A stretch of DNA of 41,607 nucleotides from Nevskia soli (GTDB lineage: Bacteria; Pseudomonadota; Gammaproteobacteria; Nevskiales; Nevskiaceae): positions 1-41,607 of the forward strand of contig JAMFRN010000038.1 in the NCBI GenBank assembly GCA_026224805.1, in the 5' to 3' direction. Positions 8,137 through 16,229 of this stretch are shown here, piece after piece. Below the pieces are notes generated by a model, which did not search any database, was not told the DNA's origin, and was given only the letters and a program-made list of their open reading frames with translations. Every line of letters starts with the position of its first letter. Position 1 is the stretch's first letter. The position numbers and the translations under genes were made by a program.

Positions 8137-9444
8137 ATGTCGTTTTCCGAACTGGGCCTCGCGCCCGAGTTGCTGCGTGCCATTGCCGACGAGGGCTATA
8201 CCGAGCCCACGCCGATCCAGAAACAGGCCATTCCGCTGGTGCTGGAGGGGCGCGACCTGCTCGCCGCCGCCCAGACCGGCACCGGCAAGACCGCCGCTTT
8301 CACCCTGCCGATCCTGCAGAAGCTGATCTCCGTCACCAACGGCGCGCCGGGTCCGCGCGTGCTGGTGCTGGTGCCGACGCGCGAGCTCGCCGCCCAGGTG
8401 GCCGAGTCGGTCCGCACCTACGGCAAGCATCTCAAGCTGCGCACCGCCGTGATCTTCGGCGGCGTCGGTATCAACCCGCAGATCGATCTCCTGCGCCGCG
8501 GCGTCGAGATCGTCGTCGCTACCCCGGGCCGCCTGCTCGACCATCTGCAGCAGCGCACGGTCAACCTGTCCAACGTCGAGACGCTGGTGCTGGACGAAGC
8601 CGACCGCATGCTCGACATGGGCTTCATCCGCGATATCCGCCGCGTCATCCAAGTGCTGCCGAAGAAGCGCCAGAACCTGCTGTTCTCCGCCACCTTCAAC
8701 CCGGAAATCCGCGGCCTGGCCGAAAGCTTGCTGCACAACCCGGCCACCGTCGATGTGGCGCCGCGCAACACCGCCGCCGAGCTGGTGGCGCAGCGCGTGC
8801 ACCCGGTCGACAAGTCGCGCAAGACCGGCCTGCTGGCGCACCTGGTGAAGGAAGGCGACTGGAAACAGGTGCTGGTCTTCACCCGCACCAAGCACGGCGC
8901 CAACCGCCTGGCCGAGCAGCTCGCTCGCCATGGCATCAGCACCGGCGCCATCCACGGCAACAAGTCGCAGAACGCGCGCACCAAGTCCCTGGCCGATTTC
9001 AAGGCCGGCAAGGTGCGCGTGCTGGTGGCCACCGACATCGCCGCGCGCGGCATCGACATCGACCAGCTGCCGCACGTGGTCAACCACGAGCTGCCCAACG
9101 TGCCGGAGGATTACGTGCACCGCATCGGCCGTACCGGCCGCGCCGGTACCTCGGGCGAGGCCATCTCCCTGGTCAGCTCGGACGAACGTCAGGAGCTGAA
9201 GGACATCCAGAAACTGCTGCGCAAGGAAATTCCCTCGTCGACGGTGCCGGGCTTCGAGCCGGGCTCGCCGCCGACGGCGGAAGAAACCGCGCGTCACGCC
9301 GCGGTGAAGCTGCCGGAGAACCTGCCGCAGCGCAACGCGCGCCCCAACCCGCCGCGCCGCGGCGGCGGCTTCGGCCACGGCGCCAATGCGCGTCCGTCGC
9401 GCGACGCCGAGCGTCGTGCCGGCAAGTCGCGCAAGGTTCACTGA
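8137..9444 (+). CDS. rhlE: DEAD-box RNA helicase, RhlE type
   Basis: The 435-residue protein carries the helicase motifs in order: Q motif ([10 protein letters not shown]), motif I AQTGTGKT, Ia PTRELA, Ib [22 protein letters not shown], then [20 protein letters not shown] and [10 protein letters not shown]. The sequence around the motifs matches RhlE rather than DbpA or SrmB. The basic tail (about 380-435, rich in Arg, Gly and Asn) is typical for RNA binding. RhlE remodels structured RNA and functions in ribosome assembly, RNA turnover and cold adaptation. The ATG at 8137 is preceded by AGGAG. An RRM protein gene follows 109 nt downstream, a logical partner. Upstream 7874-8136 looks like an untranslated leader; I saw no gene there. 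Confidence 0.93.
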   Translation: MSFSELGLAPELLRAIADEGYTEPTPIQKQAIPLVLEGRDLLAAAQTGTGKTAAFTLPILQKLISVTNGAPGPRVLVLVPTRELAAQVAESVRTYGKHLKLRTAVIFGGVGINPQIDLLRRGVEIVVATPGRLLDHLQQRTVNLSNVETLVLDEADRMLDMGFIRDIRRVIQVLPKKRQNLLFSATFNPEIRGLAESLLHNPATVDVAPRNTAAELVAQRVHPVDKSRKTGLLAHLVKEGDWKQVLVFTRTKHGANRLAEQLARHGISTGAIHGNKSQNARTKSLADFKAGKVRVLVATDIAARGIDIDQLPHVVNHELPNVPEDYVHRIGRTGRAGTSGEAISLVSSDERQELKDIQKLLRKEIPSSTVPGFEPGSPPTAEETARHAAVKLPENLPQRNARPNPPRRGGGFGHGANARPSRDAERRAGKSRKVH

Positions 9445-9463
9445 GCAGCGGCCCGCAGGAATA

Positions 9464-9489
9464 GCTTGTTTTAATTGCTTGTTTGAATT
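9464..9489 (+). repeat. Two tandem copies of a 13-bp AT-rich repeat
   Basis: GCTTGTTTTAATT is followed directly by GCTTGTTTGAATT (12 of 13 identical), in the short gap between rhlE and the RRM gene. It is a conspicuous AT-rich island in GC-rich DNA, perhaps part of a promoter or a protein-binding site. Confidence 0.75.
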
Positions 9490-9491
9490 GT

Positions 9492-9530
9492 CCGGTCATG
9501 GATGACCGGTGTGCTTGGACAGGATGTCCA
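9492..9530 (+). promoter_or_regulatory. Two consecutive perfect palindromes before the RRM gene
   Basis: CCGGTCAT-GG-ATGACCGG (9492-9509) and TGGACA-GGA-TGTCCA (9516-9530) are both perfect inverted repeats. The loops are very short (2 and 3 nt), so they could act as operators in DNA or extend into hairpins with slightly larger loops in the leader RNA. They end about 12 nt before the ribosome binding site of the RRM gene. A role in expression control is inferred. Confidence 0.55.
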
Positions 9531-9553
9531 CGATGCCCATACAGGAGTGAATC

Positions 9554-9826
9554 ATGCTGAAAATTTATGCCGGCAACCTGCCGTCCGACGCCACCGAGAA
9601 GGAAATCACCGAGCTGTTCTCGGCCCACGGTCGCGTGCGCTCGATCAAGCTGGCCCACGATGTGTTCTCCGGCAAATGCCGCGGCTTCGGCTTCATCGAA
9701 ATGGAAGGCCACGAGGCGCGTGCCGCCATCGCCGGCCTCAACGGCAAGGACCTTCGCGGCAACCTGCTGCGCGTCAACGAAGAAAAGAAGGACCTGAAGG
9801 GCGGCGCCCGCGGCGGTCGCCGCTAA
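9554..9826 (+). CDS. Single-RRM RNA-binding protein
   Basis: A 90-residue protein made of one RNA-recognition motif: RNP2 at the start (IYAGNL, residues 4-9), RNP1 KCRGFGFIEM near residues 41-50, then ALNG-like AGLNGKDLRGNLLRVNEE. It ends with a short Gly/Arg/Lys tail (GGARGGRR). Small bacterial RRM proteins of this kind bind RNA and are often cold-induced. The ribosome binding site AGGAG lies 7 nt before the ATG. Its position after rhlE suggests shared work on structured RNA. A stable GC hairpin follows the stop codon. Confidence 0.93.
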   Translation: MLKIYAGNLPSDATEKEITELFSAHGRVRSIKLAHDVFSGKCRGFGFIEMEGHEARAAIAGLNGKDLRGNLLRVNEEKKDLKGGARGGRR

Positions 9827-9836
9827 AGCTGTTGCC

Positions 9837-9865
9837 GCGCCGCGTCCTCAGCGGGGACGCGGCGC
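9837..9865 (+). terminator. GC-rich 11-bp hairpin after the RRM gene
   Basis: GCGCCGCGTCC and GGACGCGGCGC form a perfect 11-bp stem with a 7-nt loop, 10 nt after the stop codon. No T-run follows, so it may be a weak terminator or a 3'-end stabiliser rather than a classical intrinsic terminator. Confidence 0.6.
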
Positions 9866-10036
9866 CGGTTCGGCATCACCGTGGATGTCGGCTGCGTCCT
9901 GATACGCAGCCCCGCCGGTGGAATCCGCGTCCAGGCCCGCTCAGGCCGGCGGATTCACATTCCCTGCAGGCAGCCTGATATCGTTCCGCCGCGGCGTCGC
10001 GGTGGGCTTTTGTGTGCGCGATGAAAATACAAGACT

Positions 10037-10065
10037 TTGTTTTTATTATGGAATATGGCGATATT
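10037..10065 (+). promoter_or_regulatory. Candidate sigma70 promoter for the glycine-zipper lipoprotein gene
   Basis: TTGTTT and GATATT are separated by 17 nt in the only AT-rich patch of the 9866-10147 gap, about 80 nt before the lipoprotein start. I saw no coding feature in the rest of this gap. Confidence 0.4.
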
Positions 10066-10147
10066 CAGGCCTGATTCAGGCCCGTCTCCGTAAGCTGGCC
10101 CCGTCGCGTATCCCATGGAAGGGGCGCAAAACCAGACGGAGCTTGCC

Positions 10148-10495
10148 ATGAAACATAGTGCCATCAGCGCGGCGCTCGCCGCGGTCCTTTTTGCCGGTTG
10201 TTCCCAGTCCGGCAACCCCAATCCGCAGCAGGCCGCCGCCCCGGCGTCCAAGGTGGTATGCAGCGAACAGCGCGTGGAGCGCAAGCAGGAGTGGGGCACG
10301 GGCGGCATCGCCGGCACCGCGATCGGCGGCGCGGCGGGCGGCCTGCTCGGCAACCAGTTCGGTAAGGGCAAGGGCAATACCGCGATGACCGCGGCCGGCG
10401 CCGTCGGCGGCGCCGTCGCCGGCCACGAGATCGGCAAGGATCAGGATACGCAGGTCGCGTATGCCGAGCATTGCCACGATGTGCCGGTCAACTAG
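10148..10495 (+). CDS. Glycine-zipper 2TM-domain lipoprotein
   Basis: 115 residues. The N-terminus MKHSAISAALAAVLFAGC is a lipoprotein signal with lipobox FAGC. Residues 50-100 hold the glycine-zipper pattern GTGGIAGTAIGGAAGGLLGNQ and AAGAVGGAVAGHEIG, as in 17-kDa surface antigen-like / SlyB-like proteins. A cysteine appears on each side of the zipper (SKVVCSEQ and AEHCHD). It probably sits in the outer membrane, with an envelope-integrity role by family analogy. GGAG lies 8 nt upstream of the ATG and a strong terminator lies 33 nt downstream, so this is probably a single-gene unit. Confidence 0.87.
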   Translation: MKHSAISAALAAVLFAGCSQSGNPNPQQAAAPASKVVCSEQRVERKQEWGTGGIAGTAIGGAAGGLLGNQFGKGKGNTAMTAAGAVGGAVAGHEIGKDQDTQVAYAEHCHDVPVN

Positions 10496-10528
10496 CGGTC
10501 AAGGACGTTCATTGTTGGCTGTTGGTTT

Positions 10529-10565
10529 AAAAAAAGCCGGGCCTGATCAGGCCCGGCTTTTTTTC
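10529..10565. terminator. Perfect bidirectional intrinsic terminator
   Basis: AAGCCGGGCCTGA and TCAGGCCCGGCTT form a perfect palindrome (10534-10559) flanked by an A-run on the left and a T-run on the right. It ends the lipoprotein transcript and could stop transcription from either side. Confidence 0.95.
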
Positions 10566-10619
10566 TTGTGCGCACGGCGGCGCTACCATGCTGGACAACA
10601 TTCCACCGTGGAGTCCGGC

Positions 10620-11012
10620 ATGCTCGACCACATCGGCTTTTCCGTCTCGGACCTGAAGCGCTCCAAGGCGTTCTATGAGATGGCGCTGGCGCCCCTGGGC
10701 ATAGTCAAGATCCTGGAGCTGAGCGCGGAGCAGACCGGCGACAGCGGCCATGTCGGCTTCGGCGAGGACGGCAAGCCCTATTTCTGGATCGGGAACAGTG
10801 CCGACGGCATTCTGCGGGGCACTTTGCACGTCGCCTTCGTCGCCGCCGATCGCGCCGCCGTGGACGCGTTCCACCTTGCCGCGCTGGCTGCCGGAGGCCG
10901 CGACAACGGGGCACCCGGGCTGCGCGCCCACTACCATCCGACTTATTACGGCGCCTTCGTGCTCGATCCCGACGGCCACAACGTCGAGGCGGTTTGCCAC
11001 CGGCCGGCCTGA
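10620..11012 (+). CDS. VOC (glyoxalase/bleomycin-resistance) family protein
   Basis: A 130-residue vicinal-oxygen-chelate protein: MLDHIGFSVSDLKRSKAFYE at the start gives the first metal-ligand strand (His4), AFYEMALAPLG the first helix, and the C-terminus AFVLDPDGHNVEAVCH supplies the conserved Glu strand. The fold supports metal-dependent lyase, dioxygenase or resistance functions, and the substrate cannot be told. The ATG at 10620 has GGAG upstream; an ORF extension further upstream would run through the terminator and is rejected. Confidence 0.88.
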   Translation: MLDHIGFSVSDLKRSKAFYEMALAPLGIVKILELSAEQTGDSGHVGFGEDGKPYFWIGNSADGILRGTLHVAFVAADRAAVDAFHLAALAAGGRDNGAPGLRAHYHPTYYGAFVLDPDGHNVEAVCHRPA

Positions 11013-11046
11013 ATCAGCCAGGTCCGTCAGCCCGGTCGGTGTCCGC

Positions 11047-11709
11047 CTAGATCGCTTTCAGCTCCCGCACGCCTGCCGGCGATCCGAGCAGCAGCACATC
11101 CGCCGGCCGCCGCGCGAACAATCCCACGGTGACCACGCCGGCAATCAGCCCGATCTCGGTTTCCAGCTTGACCGGGTCGGTGATCGACAGCCCGGCGACG
11201 TCGAGGATCACGTTGCCGTTGTCGGTGACGACCTTCTCGCGCCAGCTCGGCATGCCGCCGAGCTTGACCAGTTCGCGCGCCACATAGGAGCGCGCCATCG
11301 GAATCACTTCCACCGGCAGGGGGAACTTGCCCAGCACCTGGACCAGCTTGGATTCATCGGCGATGCAGATGAACTTGCGGCTGGCGGCGGCGACGATCTT
11401 CTCGCGGGTGAGGGCGCCGCCGCCGCCCTTGATCAGGTGCAGCTGGTGGTTGGCTTCGTCGGCGCCGTCGACGTAGATCGACAGGCTGCCGGCGTTGTTC
11501 AAATCCAGCACTGGGATGCCGGCGGCCTTGAGGCGGGCGCTGCTGGCTTCGGAAGAGGAGGCGGCGCCGGGAATGTCGTGCCGCATTTGCGCCAGGGCGT
11601 CGATGAAGAAGTTGACGGTGGAGCCGGTGCCGACGCCGAGGATTTCTCCCGGCTCGACGTATTTGAGGGCAGCTTCGGCGGCGGCTTTCTTGGCGGCGTC
11701 CTGGGACAT
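11047..11709 (-). CDS. rpiA: Ribose-5-phosphate isomerase A
   Basis: A 220-residue cytosolic enzyme interconverting ribose 5-phosphate and ribulose 5-phosphate in the pentose phosphate pathway. Family motifs are clear: [15 protein letters not shown] (phosphate-binding loop), [18 protein letters not shown] with the catalytic Asp and Glu region, [14 protein letters not shown], and FICIADESK with the conserved Lys. The length matches the family. It is followed on the same strand by a 75-nt palindromic repeat and lies downstream of yggS. It would also process pentose phosphates derived from the gluconate pathway encoded further along, though no direct link is visible. Confidence 0.97.
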   Translation of the reverse strand: MSQDAAKKAAAEAALKYVEPGEILGVGTGSTVNFFIDALAQMRHDIPGAASSSEASSARLKAAGIPVLDLNNAGSLSIYVDGADEANHQLHLIKGGGGALTREKIVAAASRKFICIADESKLVQVLGKFPLPVEVIPMARSYVARELVKLGGMPSWREKVVTDNGNVILDVAGLSITDPVKLETEIGLIAGVVTVGLFARRPADVLLLGSPAGVRELKAI

Positions 11710-11733
11710 GGGCGAGAGGCGCTAGGCGAGTAT

Positions 11734-11808
11734 GTAGGGTGGGTGAAGCGAAGCGTAACCCACCGTGGCGCGAAAATGGTGGGTTGCGCTTCGCTTCACC
11801 CACCCTAC
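11734..11808. repeat. REP-like intergenic palindromic element
   Basis: The left arm GTAGGGTGGGTGAAGCGAAG with CG, then TAACCCACC, is mirrored by GGTGGGTTG and CGCTTCGCTTCACCCACCCTAC. The arms pair almost perfectly and give one long hairpin with nested smaller palindromes. Elements starting GTAGGGTGGGT are common dispersed repeats in proteobacterial genomes. It fills the gap between yggS and rpiA. Confidence 0.88.
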
Positions 11809-11811
11809 TTC

Positions 11812-12510
11812 TCAGCTGCTGCGCCTTCCGAAGATGGCGCTGCCAACCCGCACCAGCGTGGCCCCTTCCTCGATGGCCACTTCAAAGTCGCCGGACATGC
11901 CCATGGAGAGGGTGTCGAAGTCGGCCGGCTTGACCGCGCCGCCGGCCCGGATGCGCTCGAACAGGGTGCGCAGCTGGCGGAAGGCGGGGCGGGCTGCTTC
12001 GGCATCTTCCACCGCCTCCGGGATGGCCATCAGACCGCGCAGGCGCAGCCGGGGCAGGGCGGCGATGGCGGCGCACAGTTCCGGTGCCTGCTCCAGGGCG
12101 CAGCCGGACTTGCTGGCCTCACCCGAAACATTGACCTGCACGCAGACATTCAGCGCCGGCAAGTCCTGCGGCCGCTGCGCCGACAGCCGCTCGATGATGC
12201 GCAGCCGCTCCACCCCGTGCACCCAGGAAAAATGACTGGCGATCTCGCGGGTCTTGTTGCTCTGGATCGGGCCGATGAAGTGCCATTCCAGCGCGGGGTC
12301 GTCCAGGGCCTCAATCTTGACCAGCGCTTCCTGCAGGTAGTTTTCGCCGAAGCGGTGCTGTCCGGCCGTGGTGGCGGCCTGCACGGCTGCGGCGGGGAAG
12401 GTCTTGGAAACGGCAATCAGCTGCACCGAGTCCGCCGCCCGCCCGGCGCGCACGCATGCACTTTGCAGGCGTTGCAGCACTATCCCCAGATTGTCGGCTA
12501 TCTCGTTCAT
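11812..12510 (-). CDS. yggS: PLP-binding homeostasis protein, YggS/PLPBP family
   Basis: 232 residues; binds pyridoxal 5'-phosphate through the lysine in LIAVSKTFP (near residue 36) and helps balance vitamin B6. Other family marks are HRFGENYLQEALVKI, WHFIGPIQSNKTREIA, VCVQVNVSGEASKSGC, and LSMGMSGDFEVAIEEGATLVRVGSAIFG at the C-terminus with the phosphate-binding residues. It is a cytosolic beta/alpha barrel without known catalysis. It is divergent from pilT, a neighbourhood also seen in pseudomonads and other gammaproteobacteria. Confidence 0.96.
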   Translation of the reverse strand: MNEIADNLGIVLQRLQSACVRAGRAADSVQLIAVSKTFPAAAVQAATTAGQHRFGENYLQEALVKIEALDDPALEWHFIGPIQSNKTREIASHFSWVHGVERLRIIERLSAQRPQDLPALNVCVQVNVSGEASKSGCALEQAPELCAAIAALPRLRLRGLMAIPEAVEDAEAARPAFRQLRTLFERIRAGGAVKPADFDTLSMGMSGDFEVAIEEGATLVRVGSAIFGRRSS

Positions 12511-12632
12511 TTGCTTGGTTTATGGGTGAACGCTTGCCGTCCGGCGGGTTTGCCGATAAGTTCATCTAATAGGGGAGTCTGTACCAATTCTTCGGGCCTG
12601 TCTTGCGGGCCCAAAATGGGAGTTCCGGCGTC

Positions 12633-13691
12633 GTGGATATTGCACAGCTACTGACATTCAGCGTGAAACAGGGCGCATCCGACCTGCACCTGTCCGCCGG
12701 GGTGGAACCGATGATCCGCGTCGATGGCGATCTCAAGCGCATCAACCTGCCACCGCTGGAGCACAAGCAGGTGCACGACATGATTTACGACATCATGAAC
12801 GATCGCCAGCGCAAGGCTTACGACGAGTTCTACGAGACCGATTTCTCCTTTGAAATCCCCGGCTTGGCGCGCTTCCGCGTCAACGCCTTCACCCATGCGC
12901 GCGGCTCCGGTGCGGTGTTCCGCACCATTCCGAGCAAGGTGCTGTCGCTGGAGGACCTGAAGGCGCCGTCGATCTTCAAGGACATCGCCGAAACCCCGCG
13001 CGGCCTGGTGCTGGTGACCGGCCCGACCGGCTCGGGCAAGTCCACCACCCTCGCGGCGATCATCAATTACATCAACGAGAACGATTTCGGCCACATCCTC
13101 ACCATTGAGGACCCGATCGAGTTCGTGCACCAGTCGAAGAAGTGCCTGATCAACCAGCGCGAGGTGCACCGCGACACCTTGGGCTTCTCCGAGGCGCTGC
13201 GCTCGGCGCTGCGCGAGGATCCGGACACCATCTTGGTCGGCGAAATGCGCGACCTGGAGACCATCCGCCTGGCGCTGACCGCCGCGGAAACCGGGCATCT
13301 GGTGTTCGGCACCCTACACACCACCTCCGCCTCCAAGACCATCGATCGCGTGGTCGACGTGTTCCCGGCGGCGGAGAAGGACATGGTCCGCGCCATGCTC
13401 TCCACCGGCCTGCGCGCGGTCATCGCCCAAACCCTGATGAAGCGGCGCGGCGGCGGCCGTATCGCGGCCCACGAAATCCTCATCGGCACGCCGGCGGTGC
13501 GCGCGCTGATCAAGGAAAACAAGATCGCGCAGATGTATTCCACCATCCAGACGAGCGCCAAGGATGGCATGCAGACCCTCGACCAGTGCCTCAAGGACCT
13601 GGTCAAGCGCGGCTTGGTGGATGTGAACGAAGCGCGCGGCAAGGCTGAAAACAAGAACGATTTCGCCGCTTACGCCTCGAGCGCCAGCTGA
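12633..13691 (+). CDS. pilT: Type IV pilus retraction ATPase PilT
   Basis: Start chosen at GTG 12633 because the product then begins (M)DIAQLLTFSVKQGASDLHLS, the conserved PilT N-terminus, and GGGAG lies about 10 nt upstream. The product has 352 residues, near the usual ~345. Motifs: Walker A GPTGSGKST, Asp box LTIEDPIE, Walker B VGEMRDLETI, His box TGHLVFGTLHT, and the retraction-linked AIRA-like stretch GLRAVIAQTLMKR. PilT is a hexameric ATPase at the base of the pilus that depolymerises pilin for twitching motility. pilU and a third paralogue follow at 49 and 5 nt, suggesting one operon. Confidence 0.96.
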   Translation: MDIAQLLTFSVKQGASDLHLSAGVEPMIRVDGDLKRINLPPLEHKQVHDMIYDIMNDRQRKAYDEFYETDFSFEIPGLARFRVNAFTHARGSGAVFRTIPSKVLSLEDLKAPSIFKDIAETPRGLVLVTGPTGSGKSTTLAAIINYINENDFGHILTIEDPIEFVHQSKKCLINQREVHRDTLGFSEALRSALREDPDTILVGEMRDLETIRLALTAAETGHLVFGTLHTTSASKTIDRVVDVFPAAEKDMVRAMLSTGLRAVIAQTLMKRRGGGRIAAHEILIGTPAVRALIKENKIAQMYSTIQTSAKDGMQTLDQCLKDLVKRGLVDVNEARGKAENKNDFAAYASSAS

Positions 13692-13740
13692 CAGCGGACG
13701 CATGCAGGCATAGGCACCAACCAGCAGTGGGGAGTGGGGC

Positions 13741-14913
13741 ATGGAACGCGACCAGGCAATAAAACTGATCCAGCAGTTGCTGACAGTGATGAAGCAGAAG
13801 GGAGGCTCGGACCTGTTCATCACGGCGGGCTTTCCGCCGGCGATGAAGCTCGACGGGCAGGTGACGCCGGTGATGGACAAGCCGCTGACCGGCGAGAACT
13901 CGGCCCTGCTGGTGCGCGCGCTGATGAGCGACCGCCAGATCAAGGAGTTCGAGTCCACCAACGAGTGCAACTTCGCCATCGCCCCGCCAGGCATCGGCCG
14001 CTTCCGCGTCAGCGTGTTCGTGCAGATGGGGCAGGTGGGCGCGGTGCTGCGTACCATCACCACCGAAATCCCCACCTTCGAGCAGCTGCAGCTGCCGGAG
14101 CAGTTGAAGCAGATCGTCATGTCCAAGCGCGGCCTGGTGCTGCTGGTCGGCGCCACCGGCTCGGGCAAGAGCACCTCGCTGGCGGCGATGCTGGGCTATC
14201 GCAATGCCAATTCGCGCGGCCACATCATCACCATCGAGGACCCGGTGGAATACGTGCATCCGCACCTGGGCTGCCTGGTGACACAGCGCGAGGTGGGTGC
14301 GGATACGCATTCCTGGGAAAACGCCCTGAAGAACACCCTGCGCCAGGCGCCGGACGTGATCCAGATCGGCGAAATCCGTACCCGCGAAACCATGGAATAC
14401 GCGGTGCAGTTCTCCGAAACCGGCCATCTGGTGTTGTCCACCCTGCACGCTAACAGCGCCAACCAGGCGCTGGACCGCATCATCAACTTCTTCCCCGACG
14501 AGAAGCGCGAACAGGTGCTGATGGACCTGTCGCTGAACCTGCGCGCCATCATCTCGCAGCGCCTGGTGCGGCGCGAGAACGGCGGCCGCGCGGCGGCGAT
14601 GGAGATCATGATCAACTCGCCGCTGGTCTCGGACCTGATCTTCAAGGGCGAGGTGGCCGGCATCAAGGAAGTGATGGGCCGCTCCAACGAGCAGGGCATG
14701 TTCACCTTCGACCAGTTTCTGTTCGAGCTGTTCGAGAAGAGCGTGATCGGCTACGAGGAGGCGATCCGCAACGCCGACTCGCAGAACGAACTGCGCCTGC
14801 GCATCAAGCTGGAGTCGCGCCGCGCCGCGCAGAACCTGCACGACGACGAGCTGGTGAAGAAGATGCAGATGAAACCCGAAGAAACGGAAGGCACCGCCTT
14901 CGTCCGGCGCTAA
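13741..14913 (+). CDS. pilU: PilT-dependent retraction ATPase PilU
   Basis: 390 residues with the PilU type of sequence: N-terminal GGSDLFITAGFPPAMKLDG, Walker A GATGSGKST, HIITIEDPVEYVHPHLGCLV, Walker B QIGEIRTRETM, His box SETGHLVLSTLHA, and the C-terminal extension with LHDDELVKKMQMKPEETEG. PilU assists PilT in forceful pilus retraction and usually follows pilT directly, as here. A purine-rich GGGGAGTGGGG site precedes the ATG. The third ATPase begins 5 nt after the stop. Confidence 0.95.
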   Translation: MERDQAIKLIQQLLTVMKQKGGSDLFITAGFPPAMKLDGQVTPVMDKPLTGENSALLVRALMSDRQIKEFESTNECNFAIAPPGIGRFRVSVFVQMGQVGAVLRTITTEIPTFEQLQLPEQLKQIVMSKRGLVLLVGATGSGKSTSLAAMLGYRNANSRGHIITIEDPVEYVHPHLGCLVTQREVGADTHSWENALKNTLRQAPDVIQIGEIRTRETMEYAVQFSETGHLVLSTLHANSANQALDRIINFFPDEKREQVLMDLSLNLRAIISQRLVRRENGGRAAAMEIMINSPLVSDLIFKGEVAGIKEVMGRSNEQGMFTFDQFLFELFEKSVIGYEEAIRNADSQNELRLRIKLESRRAAQNLHDDELVKKMQMKPEETEGTAFVRR

Positions 14914-14918
14914 ATCCC

Positions 14919-15980
14919 ATGCTCAAGATCCTGCCGTACCTAAAGCTGGCGGTCGAAAAGAACGCCTCCGACCTGTACTTCACCAGTAATTCCCCGGCGA
15001 TGCTGCGCATCGAGGGCGAGATGATGGCGGTGGGCAAGAACGTGCTCACCAGCGAATTCATCAAGGAGCTGGCCTACAGCATCCTCACGCCGGAACAGCA
15101 GGAATACCTGAGCAAGCACCTGGAAATCGACCTGGCCACCCAGGCCGGCGGCCTGGGCCGCTTCCGTGTCAACGTGTTCCACCAGCGCAATACCGTGGCC
15201 ATCTGCCTGCGCCTGGTGCGTTCGGACATTCCCAAGCTTGAAGAGCTGGGCATGCCCATGACGCTGAAAGACCTGGTGATGCTCAAGCGCGGCATGATCC
15301 TGATGGTGGGCGCCACCGGCTCCGGCAAGACCACCACCCTGGCCGCGATGATCGGCTACCGCAACGAGAACGCCGCCGGCCACATCCTCACCATCGAGGA
15401 CCCGATCGAATTCATGCACCCCAACAAGCGCTCGATCATCAACCAGCGCGAGGTGGGCCTGGACACCGAAAGCTACGACCGCGCCCTGGTGTCCTCGCTG
15501 CGCGAGGCGTCGGACGTGATCCAGGTGGGCGAGGTGCGCAAGCGCGAAACCATGGACGCGGTGATCCAGCTGGCCAACACCGGTCACCTGGCGATCTCCA
15601 CCCTGCACGCCAACAACGCCTACCAGGCGCTGCAGCGCATTGTGAACCTGTACCCGGACAATCTGCGCGACCAGCTTTACCTGGATCTGTCGCTGACCCT
15701 GCGCGCCATCGTTTCGCAGCGCCTGGTGCGGGGCAAGGACGGCCGGCGCATCGCGGCTGTGGAAGTAATGGTCAACACCCCCTTCGTGCAGGACCTGATC
15801 CTGAGCAAGCGCATCGACGAGATCCGCCACGCCATGGACCAGTCCTCAGACAAGGGCATGCAGACCTTCGACCAGTCCCTCTACGGACTGTACAAGACCG
15901 GAAAAATCGAGCTGGAAGAGGCACTTACCAACGCTGACTCGCGCACCAACCTGGAAGCGAAGATCAATTTCGGGGTGTGA
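14919..15980 (+). CDS. Third PilT/PilU-family ATPase (PilU-like paralogue)
   Basis: 353 residues, all core motifs intact: KNASDLYFTSNSPAMLRIEG at the N-terminus, Walker A GATGSGKTT, HILTIEDPIEFMHPNKRSII, Walker B QVGEVRKRETM, His box NTGHLAISTLHA, and LRAIVSQRLVRGKDG. It is closer to PilU than to PilT in the QREVG, RKRETM and LDLSLTLRAI regions but lacks PilU's long acidic tail. It starts 5 nt after pilU, so translation is likely coupled. It should be catalytically competent; whether it serves retraction, surface sensing or a different pilus is open. Confidence 0.88.
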   Translation: MLKILPYLKLAVEKNASDLYFTSNSPAMLRIEGEMMAVGKNVLTSEFIKELAYSILTPEQQEYLSKHLEIDLATQAGGLGRFRVNVFHQRNTVAICLRLVRSDIPKLEELGMPMTLKDLVMLKRGMILMVGATGSGKTTTLAAMIGYRNENAAGHILTIEDPIEFMHPNKRSIINQREVGLDTESYDRALVSSLREASDVIQVGEVRKRETMDAVIQLANTGHLAISTLHANNAYQALQRIVNLYPDNLRDQLYLDLSLTLRAIVSQRLVRGKDGRRIAAVEVMVNTPFVQDLILSKRIDEIRHAMDQSSDKGMQTFDQSLYGLYKTGKIELEEALTNADSRTNLEAKINFGV

Positions 15981-15984
15981 TGAA

Positions 15985-16097
15985 GCAGTGGTTAGTGACT
16001 AGTGGTTAGTGATTAGGGGGCATTGAGCCGCATTTCAGACGTGAAACAGGCGATTTGCGCTGTTACTGACCACCAACCACTAGTCTCTAACCACTGC
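15985..16097. repeat. 113-nt inverted-repeat element between the pil operon and rplM
   Basis: The left arm (15985-16016) starts GCAGTGGTTAGTGACTAGTG; the right arm (16066-16097) is its reverse complement with 28 of 32 positions matching. The left arm itself contains the near-direct repeat GTGGTTAGTGACTA / GTGGTTAGTGATTA. The spacer is about 49 nt and includes TTTCA-GACG-TGAAA. It sits immediately after the stop of the third ATPase and before the rplM promoter, and could fold into a transcription-stopping hairpin. It looks like a dispersed intergenic repeat or small MITE-like element. Confidence 0.8.
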
Positions 16098-16105
16098 AGT
16101 TCGGC

Positions 16106-16134
16106 TTGCGTTGGCAGGCCAAACTGCTTAAAAT
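16106..16134 (+). promoter_or_regulatory. Sigma70 promoter of rplM-rpsI
   Basis: TTGCGT, a 17-nt spacer and TAAAAT, followed about 7 nt later by a plausible start and an approximately 90-nt leader before rplM. This resembles known strong gammaproteobacterial ribosomal-protein promoters. The leader could hold the L13-type autoregulatory structure, which I did not fold. Confidence 0.65.
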
Positions 16135-16229
16135 CCGCCCTCTTTTTCCCGAAGTCCGCCGGCTGCAAGGCCCAGGACCGAACAATAACCAGCCCACGAA
16201 GTCGATGTTAAGGGCCTACGAGTAGGATC

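Noticed and set aside
8122-9441. A 439-codon open frame on the minus strand opposite rhlE
   Set aside because: It is a shadow of the helicase gene: no family motifs, biased composition typical of antisense reading in GC-rich DNA, and the plus strand encodes all DEAD-box motifs.
10461-10619. N-terminal extension of the VOC protein
   Set aside because: It would translate through a perfect intrinsic terminator; the ATG at 10620 has its own ribosome binding site.
11734-11808. CRISPR-like repeat
   Set aside because: A single long palindrome without regularly spaced copies. No CRISPR array was seen in the window.
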